Shown here: positions 1 through 8,691 of the stretch, in pieces
Numbering within the stretch: the first letter of the stretch is position 1
Layout of the letters: every line of letters begins with the position of its first letter
NCBI GenBank assembly: GCA_025363655.1
Contig: JANYDK010000078.1
Span: 1 to 58,632, forward strand
From: Deltaproteobacteria bacterium
GTDB lineage: Bacteria > Myxococcota_A > Polyangia > Polyangiales > JADJMO01
Length of the DNA stretch: 58,632 bases
Direction: 5' to 3'
Made by a program: the position numbers and the translations under genes
Notes under the pieces: generated by a model
Told to the model about the DNA's origin: nothing
Databases searched by the model: none
Seen by the model: only the letters and a program-made list of their open reading frames with translations

Positions 1-394
<394 letters not shown>

Positions 395-473
395 CTCTAA
401 GGAATGTGTTGAATTCGTGCGCGGCGCTGGAGCCGCGAGACGCACTAAGCGTACTCAGAAAACCGGCCCATAA

Positions 474-593
<120 letters not shown>

Positions 594-645
594 TTATTTG
601 CAGAGAGCGCGCGTTCGTTCAAAACGAACCGCCGCGCACCGGAAA

Positions 646-683
646 CCCCCAACGCTTTAGCGTTGGGGGCTTTCGTGTTTTTG
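646..683 (+). terminator. Intrinsic terminator of the rRNA operon
   Basis: A perfect 10-base-pair stem (646-655 with 660-669) closes on the loop TTTA and is followed by a T-rich run, CTTTCGTGTTTTTG. A second hairpin (613-619 with 623-629, loop CAA) lies just upstream. Together they fit the end of the 23S-5S transcript, well before the next gene. Confidence 0.9.
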
Positions 684-738
684 TTGCCATTTTTGTCGCA
701 TTGCGTCCATCTCCCTTGTTGGCCTGCCGCGCCTCGAC

Positions 739-3201
739 GTGATCGAATTGGGCAGCTTGAGCGTTGCTCCCATCAGGCGCATGTCGTCATCGACCCGAAC
801 GCGGAGTGCACCGTCGCCGTCCGCCGGTGGGGCGACTACGCTTCGGCCCGTGGCTCGACTGCGTTGGCGAAGGTGGATTGGGGCAGCGGCACTGCTGATC
901 GTCGGAACTGGAGTCACCGCGGCACTGATGGCGCCGGGGATCGTCAAACGCAAAGCGATCGAGAAGGCTCGGGCTCGTGGGCTTGAGATCGCGATCGGCG
1001 GCGTCCGTCTCGGCTGGGGCCGAGTCTACTTGCGCGACGTGCAAGGCGGGCTCGAGGGAGTTCCCCAGATCACCGGCTCGGCACGGCTGGTCGAAGTTGC
1101 CTGGACCTTCAGCGATGGCGTCGGCGACGTGACCGCAGAAGGCGTCCAATTGGGCGTCGACGGCGGGCTAGACGAGGCGCGCTCGGCGTTCGACGCGTGG
1201 CGGGCACGACATCCATCGTCGAAGTCGGGTGAAGTAAGCGCGAAGTCGCGGGGATTTCTCGTCCACGACCTGCGCTTCAGTCATCGGCTGGACGGCGTCG
1301 AGTCCGAGAGCGGGGCGGTCGGCGAGCTCGCGCTCGATGCGACTCGAGTCAGCGCCAAGAATGTCAGCGGCTATGGGCGTGTCGGCGGGGTCGACCTGCG
1401 CTTCGCCAACGCATCTACCGAGTACGACCGGGCGACATCGCTCTTCGGTCCCGTGGTCATCGGACAGCTCGGGGTCGTCATTCCCGCAGATGGCGAGCTG
1501 CCCAGCCTGCCGATGCCGGAGAAGACCGTCGACGCGATCATGCCGGCGGCGATGCCTGCCGTGATCGCTCCCGTCGCTCCGGGGGAGAAACTCTGGAAGG
1601 CGCTCGAGCGCGCGCGCGGTCTCATCGAGAAAGGGCGCGCCAAGTTCGCCTCGGGGGTCGAGCTACGGGTCGACGACCTCACGGTTTCCACCGCGCGGGG
1701 AACACTCGGGCCGTGGGGCGCACGGGTCGTCTTCGTCGATGACGTGACTTCGTTCGAGCTCGTGCCCGCCGAGCATGGCGACGGCCGCAAGCCGCTCGAG
1801 CTCAACGCGCTCATTCCGCGTGGTCCCGGCAAATGGGTGGGCGAAATGAAGATCGGTCCGGCGACGCTCGCCGAGATCGGTGTGCAGGAGAAGGCCTTCG
1901 GCTTGGTCGACGTGGCGACAACGACCGCCGAGGCGAAAGGGTCGCTCGAGCTTGATCCCGACGCGAAGACGCTGGTGGCCAACGGGCAAATCCAACTGCA
2001 TGGCGCAGGCTTCGAGAACGCGCGCATCGCGGATGGAGTGGTGACGGGCATCGACGTCGGTGCGCGTGGCCTCCTTACATCCAGCGGGGACCTTCGCAGT
2101 TGGTCGCTCGCCGGCGGGAGCTTTCAGCTCGGCAAGCTGACGTTGGCCATCGACGGCTCGCTCGACCGGACGACGGGTGCCGACGGGAAACCAGCGACGC
2201 GCCTCGGCGTGCAATGGTCGGTGCCGACGCTTCCGTGCGCCGATGCTCTTCAATCGATTCCGACGGCGCTCATACCCAAGCTGACAGGGATGGGGATGGA
2301 GGGAACGTTCGGCGCGCATGGAAGCGTAGGCTTCGACACGCTGGCGCCGGAGAAGACGCAGCTCGAGTTCTTCGTCGAGCAGAAGTGTCGGATCACCACC
2401 GCGCCGGCCGCGCTCTCGGTCGAGAGATTTCACCAGATCTTCGAGCTGCGCACGTACGATCCATCGGGAAAACCAGGCGAAATCAAACAGTTCGGTCCGG
2501 GAACGCCGGGCTGGGTGAGCTACTCGAACATCTCGCCCTATGTGCGGGTGGCGATTCAGACGTGTGAGGACGGGGCGTTCTTTTCGCACAACGGGTTCAG
2601 CCCGATGGCGATTCGCAATGCGATCATCGCCAACCTCAAGGCAGGGAAGTTCGCGCTCGGAGCGAGCACCGTCTCGATGCAGCTGGCGAAGAACGTCTTC
2701 CTCGATCGCCGCAAGCAGCTCTCGCGAAAGGTGCAGGAGGCCGTGCTGACCGCGTGGCTGGAGCAGTCGCTGAGCAAGACCGAGATCCTCGAGCTCTATC
2801 TCAACGTCATCGAGTACGGGCCCAACCTCTACGGCATCGGTCCGGCGTCGTGGCACTACTTCGGTAGGCCGGCGAGCGATCTCGATCCGCTCGAGGCGAC
2901 GTTTCTCGTGTCGATCTTGCCTGCGCCGGTGAGGAGGCACTCGATGTGGTCGGCCGGCGGCCCGGGGGACGGGTACCTCCACTATCTTCGCGTGTTGCTC
3001 AAGGAAGAGCTGCGCCGGTCGCTGCTCGATGAGCAGGAATACGAGGCGAGCGCCAACGAGCCGCTGGCGTTCTGGAAGCCGGGGATGGCCAAGCCGGCGC
3101 CGCACGTGATGTCTGCCGACGGTGGGCTGCTCAAGATCGGGAACGGCACCGACGCAAACGACACGATCGAGGAAGGCCCCGTCTACGCGCCCGAGGACTG
3201 A
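739..3201 (+). CDS. Membrane-anchored peptidoglycan glycosyltransferase (GT51) with a long N-terminal domain
   Basis: The C-terminal part (about residues 600-740) is a GT51 transglycosylase domain, which polymerises lipid II into glycan strands. The motif E610-D611-x-x-F-x-x-H617-x-G carries the catalytic glutamate. It is followed by GASTVSMQLAKN (usually GASTITQQLAKN), RKVQEA and ILELYLNVIEYG. There is no transpeptidase domain, so it resembles the monofunctional MtgA type, but at 820 residues it is over three times as long. A single membrane segment lies near residues 46-66. The next 500 or so residues are beta-rich, weakly AsmA-like, and not otherwise recognisable. The GTG at 739 gives the longest frame; the ATG at 781 is an equally plausible start, and neither has a clear ribosome binding site. 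The gene converges on its downstream neighbour with 28 bases between. Confidence 0.85.
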   Translation: MIELGSLSVAPIRRMSSSTRTRSAPSPSAGGATTLRPVARLRWRRWIGAAALLIVGTGVTAALMAPGIVKRKAIEKARARGLEIAIGGVRLGWGRVYLRDVQGGLEGVPQITGSARLVEVAWTFSDGVGDVTAEGVQLGVDGGLDEARSAFDAWRARHPSSKSGEVSAKSRGFLVHDLRFSHRLDGVESESGAVGELALDATRVSAKNVSGYGRVGGVDLRFANASTEYDRATSLFGPVVIGQLGVVIPADGELPSLPMPEKTVDAIMPAAMPAVIAPVAPGEKLWKALERARGLIEKGRAKFASGVELRVDDLTVSTARGTLGPWGARVVFVDDVTSFELVPAEHGDGRKPLELNALIPRGPGKWVGEMKIGPATLAEIGVQEKAFGLVDVATTTAEAKGSLELDPDAKTLVANGQIQLHGAGFENARIADGVVTGIDVGARGLLTSSGDLRSWSLAGGSFQLGKLTLAIDGSLDRTTGADGKPATRLGVQWSVPTLPCADALQSIPTALIPKLTGMGMEGTFGAHGSVGFDTLAPEKTQLEFFVEQKCRITTAPAALSVERFHQIFELRTYDPSGKPGEIKQFGPGTPGWVSYSNISPYVRVAIQTCEDGAFFSHNGFSPMAIRNAIIANLKAGKFALGASTVSMQLAKNVFLDRRKQLSRKVQEAVLTAWLEQSLSKTEILELYLNVIEYGPNLYGIGPASWHYFGRPASDLDPLEATFLVSILPAPVRRHSMWSAGGPGDGYLHYLRVLLKEELRRSLLDEQEYEASANEPLAFWKPGMAKPAPHVMSADGGLLKIGNGTDANDTIEEGPVYAPED

Positions 3202-3229
3202 AGTCGTGGTGTTGGCGCGGCCGAGCGCC

Positions 3230-4813
3230 TTACTCGTTGAAGCCGCCGGGGGGCGGATAGGCGTAGCTCGAGGCGGGCGGCTCGATGCCGCGGACGACGC
3301 AGGAAAATAGGCGTCCGACTACGTCGAGCTCCTTCAGGTCTACGTCCGAGAGCTCTTTCATGAACTTGCCCAAGTCCTTGTTGGCGATGCGGAGCTCGTA
3401 CTTGGCGCCGTCCTCGAAGGCTTCGACTTTGGCGCCCTCGATGGCGTCGGCGAGCATGTCGTAGTCGGGGGCGGTGGTGAAACAGGTCTTGGCCGCGATC
3501 TTGAAAGCAGCCTCCTTCTTCTTCACCCACGCGTCGGGATCTTTGATCTCGGCGAGCTTCGCTTTGCCCTTCTCGGCGTCGTAGTAGGTCTCGACCGCGA
3601 GGATGGTGTCGTTGCTACCGACCTTGAGCTTGATGTCACCGTAGGTGCCGTCATAGGACATTGCGTCCTTCGACGTGAAGAAGACGAAGTGCTCGCCGCG
3701 ATCGGCGCCATACGCCTTGGCGACGTTCTTCGACGTGCGCACCGACTTGATGAGCTTCTTGTCGGCGCTGATGGCGAGGACGCGGCCGTCGACCAGTCCG
3801 GCGTAGATCGGTGCGCGCTTGTCGCCCTTGTCGATGGAGCACTTGAGGAGCTTGATGTCGTCGTCTTCGATCTTGCAGAGATCGTCTTTGCCGGTCGCCG
3901 CTTCGAGCGCGCCCTTGATGGCGTCGAGCGGGTCGGCCTTACGGAAGGTGCCGCCGACGAGGATGATGCCGTTTTCTTCGAGCGAAGCAGGCTTCTTCGT
4001 CTCTTCGTTGGGGCGGATGCAGACGGCGATTTCGCGGATGGTCGTCTGGTCGATGCCGCTCTTCTTCAGTGCGTTCATCGCGTCTTCGATGCGATCTTTG
4101 TCCTTGTGACTCTTGAAGGTGTCGAACAGCGACTCCTTGCCGCTCTTCAAGCCCTTCTCGAGGTATTGCTTGACCGGGTCGCTGCCAGCGATGCCGCCGA
4201 CGTCGACGTAGACCAGCTCCGCGCAGTCTTCGGGCACGTGCTCGAGGACGAGGCCGCGCGAGTAGCTGTTGCGATAGAACATGAGGAAGACCGCGCCGAT
4301 GGCGAGGAACGCCGTCGCGGCGATGGCGCCGATGAGGATGCCCTTCGGGAGCGGCTTCGAAGCACCCACGGGCGCGTGCATGAACGGCGCGGGCTGCGGC
4401 ACGAGCGGTGCGCCGGCGACGGTCGGGAGTGGAGTGTTGGCTGGGAGTGGTGTCGGTGCGCCGCCGAGTCCGCCGACCATCGGGATGGTGCCCCCGGCTT
4501 GAGATGCGAAGGCATCGGGCGGCGGAGTGCCCATCACGGTGACCGCGGGGAGCGGAGTGTTGCCGGCGAGATCGCTCGGCGGCGGAGGTACCGGTGCTGC
4601 TGCTGCGGGCGGCGGAGGTGGCGGAGGCGGGGCAAGCGCGAGCTTCTCTTTGATCTCGGGGAGCTCCTTCGCCGGGATCCATTTCGATTCGCCGGCGCGG
4701 ACGACGTCGGCCGTGTCGGGGAGCTTGCCGGAGCGAATCTGCTCGACGGCTTCGTCGACCTTCATCAGCTGGGGCTGCGGATTTCCCGGGACCATCACGT
4801 AGAGCTGGATCAC
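3230..4813 (-). CDS. Membrane protein with GYF-like N-terminal domain and Pro-rich linker
   Basis: The first 60 or so residues look like the bacterial GYF_2/DUF4339 domain: a short strand region, then EAVEQIRSGKLPD and a conserved-looking W in ESKWIPAKEL. A run of prolines and an Ala/Pro-rich linker follow, then one membrane helix (ILIGAIAATAFLAIGAVF). A C-terminal domain of about 310 residues lies beyond it, presumably outside the cytoplasm, and matches nothing I recognise. The start is a GTG at 4813, preceded on the minus strand by GGGGAG seven bases upstream, which supports it. The gene is divergent from aspS. The function is unknown; GYF_2 domains usually mediate protein-protein contacts. 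Confidence 0.7.
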   Translation of the reverse strand: MIQLYVMVPGNPQPQLMKVDEAVEQIRSGKLPDTADVVRAGESKWIPAKELPEIKEKLALAPPPPPPPPAAAAPVPPPPSDLAGNTPLPAVTVMGTPPPDAFASQAGGTIPMVGGLGGAPTPLPANTPLPTVAGAPLVPQPAPFMHAPVGASKPLPKGILIGAIAATAFLAIGAVFLMFYRNSYSRGLVLEHVPEDCAELVYVDVGGIAGSDPVKQYLEKGLKSGKESLFDTFKSHKDKDRIEDAMNALKKSGIDQTTIREIAVCIRPNEETKKPASLEENGIILVGGTFRKADPLDAIKGALEAATGKDDLCKIEDDDIKLLKCSIDKGDKRAPIYAGLVDGRVLAISADKKLIKSVRTSKNVAKAYGADRGEHFVFFTSKDAMSYDGTYGDIKLKVGSNDTILAVETYYDAEKGKAKLAEIKDPDAWVKKKEAAFKIAAKTCFTTAPDYDMLADAIEGAKVEAFEDGAKYELRIANKDLGKFMKELSDVDLKELDVVGRLFSCVVRGIEPPASSYAYPPPGGFNE

Positions 4814-4955
4814 GGCTTCTCCCCTTCGGGCGTCGCACCGCGCGGACTTTTGCGCGGGCGCCTGAGCCTAATACAGGCGGCGGGGGAGCGGCGAGCGCTC
4901 GTTGACGAGCCATGCAGCTGGCTTCCCCGCGCCTGCCGACTATGGTCTCTCCATC

Positions 4956-6887
4956 ATGTCAGGCTCCTCCTCGAGCACTTCTCGGTTCATCGGTGAGCTT
5001 CAGCGCACGCACCGTTGCGGCGATTTGCGCGCCAGCGACATCGGCAAAGAAGTGGTCCTCTTCGGCTGGGTGGCGACGCGTCGCGACCACGGCGGGTGCA
5101 TTTTCATCGATCTCCGCGATCGTGACGGCCGCACCCAGATCGTCTTCGACCCCGGCTTCACGCCCGAGGCGGTGGCTGGCGGGGGAAAGGTCGTCGACGC
5201 CGAGGTGAAGGCGGCGCATGCGATCGCCGAGCAGGCACGAACCGAGTGGGTGATCGGCGTTCGCGGCGTGGTTCGCTCGCGCGGTGGCAACGTCAACGCC
5301 AAGATGCCGACCGGCGAAATCGAGGTCGGAATCGTCGAAGCGGTGGTCTTCAACAAGGCCGAGACTCCGCCCTTCGAGATCAACGACGACGTCGACACGC
5401 GTGAAGAGGTCCGGCTGCAGTACCGATATCTCGACCTGCGGCGTCCGAAGCTGCAGCGAACGCTTCGTGTCCGTCACCTCATCAACCAGACGACGCGCAA
5501 CTACTTCAGTGACAACGGCTTCCTCGAGCTCGAGACGCCGTACATGGTGAAGTACACGCCCGGTGGGGCGCGCAACTTTCTCGTGCCGTCACGGATGACG
5601 CCGGGGAGCTTCTACGCGCTCGCCGAGAGCCCGCAGCTCTACAAGCAGCTCTTCATGGTGGCGGGCTTCGATCGCTATTTCCAAATCGTGAAGTGCTTCC
5701 GCGACGAAGACCTCCGCATCGATCGACAGCCGGAGTTCACGCAGATCGACGTCGAGATGTCGTTCGTCGCGCAGAACGACATCTTCAAGATGATGGAAGG
5801 CCTCGTCTTCGGCATCTGGAAGGCGGCGAGCGGAATCGACTTGAAGGAGTCGTACCCGACCGGGCGCTTCCCGCAGCTGCCGTTCTACGAGTCGATGCGC
5901 CGCTTCGGCAACGACAAGCCCGACATGCGCTTCGCGCTCGAGCACGTCGATCTCACCGAGCTGACCCTCGAGCACAAGGGCGGAGGCATCCCGTTTCTCG
6001 GAGAAATTGCCGCCAAATTCGAGTCGGGGAAGCTTCGCCGCGATCTGCCGGGCGAGATCATCAAGGCCATCTGCGTGCCGGCCAAGTACGAGATGTCGCG
6101 CGCCGAGACCGACAAGCTCGAGGACTTCGTCAAGTCGATGGGGGCCAAGGGGCTCGCGCGCGCCAAGGTCGGAGCCGACGGCGCCTGGACGCAGTCACCA
6201 CTCGCGAAGACGATCACCAAGGAGTTCCGCGAGGCGATCAACGCGGCATGTGGCGCCAAGGAAGGCGACCTCCTTCTCTTCCAGTTCGGCCGCGCGTCGG
6301 TCGTGCAGACGGTGATGGCGAACCTCCGCGTCCACCTCGGGAAGAAGCTCAAGCTGATTCCCGAAGTCGGTCATGGCGGCACGTTCAACTTCCTCTGGGT
6401 CGTCGATCCGCCGCTCTTCGAGCACGACGAGGACACTGGGAAATGGGCCGCCGCGCACCACGCGTTCACGCGGCCGCACGACTCGTCGGTCCCGCTCCTC
6501 GAGACCGATCCGGGCAAGGTGCTCTGCTATCGCTACGACCTCGTGCTCAACGGGTTCGAGATCGGCGGCGGGTCCATTCGGCTTCACGATCCCGAGGTAC
6601 AGTCGCGCGTCTTCACCGCGCTCGGCATCGACGAGGCAGAGGCGCGGAAGAAGTTCGGATTCCTCCTCGATGCGCTCAAGCATGGAGCGCCGCCGCACGG
6701 AGGCGTCGCCATCGGCATGGACCGTCTGGCCATGCTGCTGTCGGGGGCCGAGAGCCTTCGGGACGTCATTCCGTTCCCGAAGACGCAGAAGGGGACCGAC
6801 CTCCTCACCGAGGCGCCGACGCCGGTCACCAACGACCAACTCGCGGAGCTTCACGTCCGCGTGGTGGCGGAGGCCGAAGCGAAGTAA
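4956..6887 (+). CDS. aspS: Aspartyl-tRNA synthetase, probably non-discriminating (Asp/Asn)
   Basis: This class II synthetase charges tRNA with aspartate. The 643-residue length and order fit bacterial AspRS: an N-terminal OB-fold anticodon domain (residues 20-125), the catalytic core with motif 2 around FRDEDLRIDRQPEFTQID, the bacterial GAD insertion, and motif 3 GVAIGMDRLAMLLSG near the C terminus. The ATG at 4956 places the family-conserved 'THRCGDL' near residue 20, so I prefer it to the upstream TTG at 4902. In the anticodon domain the sequence TRRDHGG carries His45, and a glycine pair lies in RSRGGN. These match the residues of Pseudomonas-type non-discriminating enzymes rather than the Leu/Lys of E. 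coli. The enzyme may therefore also charge tRNA-Asn. A PilZ gene starts 12 bases downstream. Confidence 0.97.
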   Translation: MSGSSSSTSRFIGELQRTHRCGDLRASDIGKEVVLFGWVATRRDHGGCIFIDLRDRDGRTQIVFDPGFTPEAVAGGGKVVDAEVKAAHAIAEQARTEWVIGVRGVVRSRGGNVNAKMPTGEIEVGIVEAVVFNKAETPPFEINDDVDTREEVRLQYRYLDLRRPKLQRTLRVRHLINQTTRNYFSDNGFLELETPYMVKYTPGGARNFLVPSRMTPGSFYALAESPQLYKQLFMVAGFDRYFQIVKCFRDEDLRIDRQPEFTQIDVEMSFVAQNDIFKMMEGLVFGIWKAASGIDLKESYPTGRFPQLPFYESMRRFGNDKPDMRFALEHVDLTELTLEHKGGGIPFLGEIAAKFESGKLRRDLPGEIIKAICVPAKYEMSRAETDKLEDFVKSMGAKGLARAKVGADGAWTQSPLAKTITKEFREAINAACGAKEGDLLLFQFGRASVVQTVMANLRVHLGKKLKLIPEVGHGGTFNFLWVVDPPLFEHDEDTGKWAAAHHAFTRPHDSSVPLLETDPGKVLCYRYDLVLNGFEIGGGSIRLHDPEVQSRVFTALGIDEAEARKKFGFLLDALKHGAPPHGGVAIGMDRLAMLLSGAESLRDVIPFPKTQKGTDLLTEAPTPVTNDQLAELHVRVVAEAEAK

Positions 6888-6899
6888 CTTCGAAGGGTC

Positions 6900-7226
6900 G
6901 TGAGCGAACGGTCGCATTTTCGAGCCTTTCCGCGTCGAGCAACGCGGGTCAGCCTATCGGCGCGGCTCGGCGATCAGACGGCGCCACGCATTCGTCTGGT
7001 CGACGTCTGCATGGGTGGCGCCGGGCTCGAGACGAGCGCGCCGCTCGACGTCGGATCGCGCGTCGAGTTGGTGTTGCAGGCGCCGAGTCGTTGGGATCCG
7101 CTGGTGCTCGTCGCCCGTGTCGCCTGGGCTCGCGGCGCGCGTGCGGGGCTCGCTTTCGAGACGCCCGACGATCGCGACGTCTGGGCGCTCTTCGAGCTTC
7201 TCGGGGTCCAGACCTTCGACCGTTGA
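6900..7226 (+). CDS. PilZ-domain protein
   Basis: This small 108-residue single-domain protein resembles PilZ, the c-di-GMP receptor fold. An arginine-rich motif RRATR lies near the N terminus and is followed by a beta-strand region. DVCMGGAG sits where PilZ proteins have D/N-x-S-x-x-G. The serine is a cysteine here and the second residue of the glycine pair is kept, so nucleotide binding is plausible but not certain. The GTG start lies 12 bases after the aspS stop, so co-transcription is likely. A cytoplasmic c-di-GMP effector or adaptor is the inference. Confidence 0.75.
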   Translation: MSERSHFRAFPRRATRVSLSARLGDQTAPRIRLVDVCMGGAGLETSAPLDVGSRVELVLQAPSRWDPLVLVARVAWARGARAGLAFETPDDRDVWALFELLGVQTFDR

Positions 7227-7307
7227 CCGACCGGAACGGGTCATTCCGGGGCGTCAAGAGACAGCCGGCACGGCGCCTGGACATGTGTGGTAGCTTCGCG
7301 TCCGTAC

Positions 7308-8663
7308 ATGACGAGCACGGTGAAGGCGACGGCGCGGACCTCCGCTCCGAAGGCGACGACGGCCACGAAGACCCGCACGCCGGAGGGTTCGATCGCGTCG
7401 AAGTCCGTCGCCAAGAAGCCGGAGAAGAAGGACGCCGCGCGCACCTCTACGCGTCCGCCCCTCCGCGCCGATCCGTTCGAGCGTGAGGTGGTCGAGCAGT
7501 TGCGCGAAGAAATCGGGGCGTCGCTGCGTCGTCGTTCGCCGAACGAAAAGCGTCTCGCGGGTGTGGCGCGCGCACTCGCACTCTATTCGCCGCTCGCACG
7601 TGCGCTCCTCTCCGAGACGGGCGAGCAGCTAGTGCAGAAGAAGGGCTTCGATCGCGAGCTCTTCGTCGCTGCGGTGCGTGGGCTCGGTGAGCTCGGTGAT
7701 CGTCGCGCGGTGCCGCTCGTCAAAGCCGGCGCCGAGCACGACGAGTGTGCGACGGCCGCCCTTTGTGCGGCGTCTTGGCTGCAAGATCCTTCGCTCGCCC
7801 CGATCCTCAACAAGGCGGCGACGCAGCGCTCGGCGCACATCGCGTTCACTGCGGAGCTCGCCCGCGTCATTCGTGGCGAGTCGCCCGGTGCTCACCTGCG
7901 CGGGCTGGCGCCGAAGATCAAAGAGTCGCATCGCATCGCGCTCTGCGCCGAAGTGCTGGTGCCGGTCGCGCGCATTCCCAAGGTGCCGGCGGGCGTGCAG
8001 TACGCGCTCGAGGTCCTTCGCGACGCCGAACGTCACCTCGGGCGGTGGCTCGTGATGGCCGAAGTCGCGGTGCACGGCGGTGATTTGAAGCCGGTTCAGG
8101 AAGCGCGCGAGAAGTCGAACGAAGGTCCGGGCGGCGCGCGCGCGGCGTGGGCGTACGTGGCTTGGGCGCTCGATCCGTCGTCGCCGGCGCCGGTTGCGAG
8201 GCCGACCACCGAGCTCGTCGCGCGCCTCTCCGATCGGCCGAGCGCCGATCGCGACACCAAGTTCCTCTTCCGTCTCGCCCATGCCGGGGTCCGCACGACC
8301 AAGCAGCTGCTCGAGACGTTCGCGCGCGAGCTGAGCAAGGGTGACGACGACGACGCTGCGCGCGCGGCCGGCTATCTCATCCGCGATCACGGTCGCGACG
8401 ATTTGATCGCCCCGCTCCTCGAGGTGGCGAAGACCGCCAAACGCGACGAGCTCCGTGGTCTCGCGGTCGCAACGCTCTGGGACGCAGGAAAACGTGAGGT
8501 TGCGCGCGAATTGGCGAAAGAGCTGATCGCCGCCAAGGTCGGGCTCTTCTCGGCTGCGTGGGGTGGGCTCGTCCTCCTCGCCGACGCTGGCCGCATTCCT
8601 TCGGCGCAACCCATCGCTCACGAGCCGATGGTGCGCTGGATCCAGGCCGGCTGGCTGGAGTAG
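7308..8663 (+). CDS. HEAT-like repeat protein
   Basis: The protein has 451 residues. The first 55 or so form a basic, Ala/Thr/Lys-rich, probably disordered tail. The rest is alpha-helical with HEAT-like units such as 'ALRGLGEL-GDRRAVPLVKAG' and 'DDDAARAAGYLIRDHGRDDL'. HEAT arrays bind proteins, and no catalytic motif is visible. The ATG at 7308 is preferred to the GTG at 7287 because it gives a cleaner N terminus. The next gene begins 28 bases downstream and may be in the same transcript. Confidence 0.7.
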   Translation: MTSTVKATARTSAPKATTATKTRTPEGSIASKSVAKKPEKKDAARTSTRPPLRADPFEREVVEQLREEIGASLRRRSPNEKRLAGVARALALYSPLARALLSETGEQLVQKKGFDRELFVAAVRGLGELGDRRAVPLVKAGAEHDECATAALCAASWLQDPSLAPILNKAATQRSAHIAFTAELARVIRGESPGAHLRGLAPKIKESHRIALCAEVLVPVARIPKVPAGVQYALEVLRDAERHLGRWLVMAEVAVHGGDLKPVQEAREKSNEGPGGARAAWAYVAWALDPSSPAPVARPTTELVARLSDRPSADRDTKFLFRLAHAGVRTTKQLLETFARELSKGDDDDAARAAGYLIRDHGRDDLIAPLLEVAKTAKRDELRGLAVATLWDAGKREVARELAKELIAAKVGLFSAAWGGLVLLADAGRIPSAQPIAHEPMVRWIQAGWLE

Positions 8664-8691
8664 CAGGGCGCTCCGGAGCGTTCGTGCATCG

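Noticed and set aside
594-738. A tRNA gene after the 5S rRNA
   Set aside because: The segment contains only two hairpins and a terminator; no cloverleaf with TTCGA arm could be drawn.
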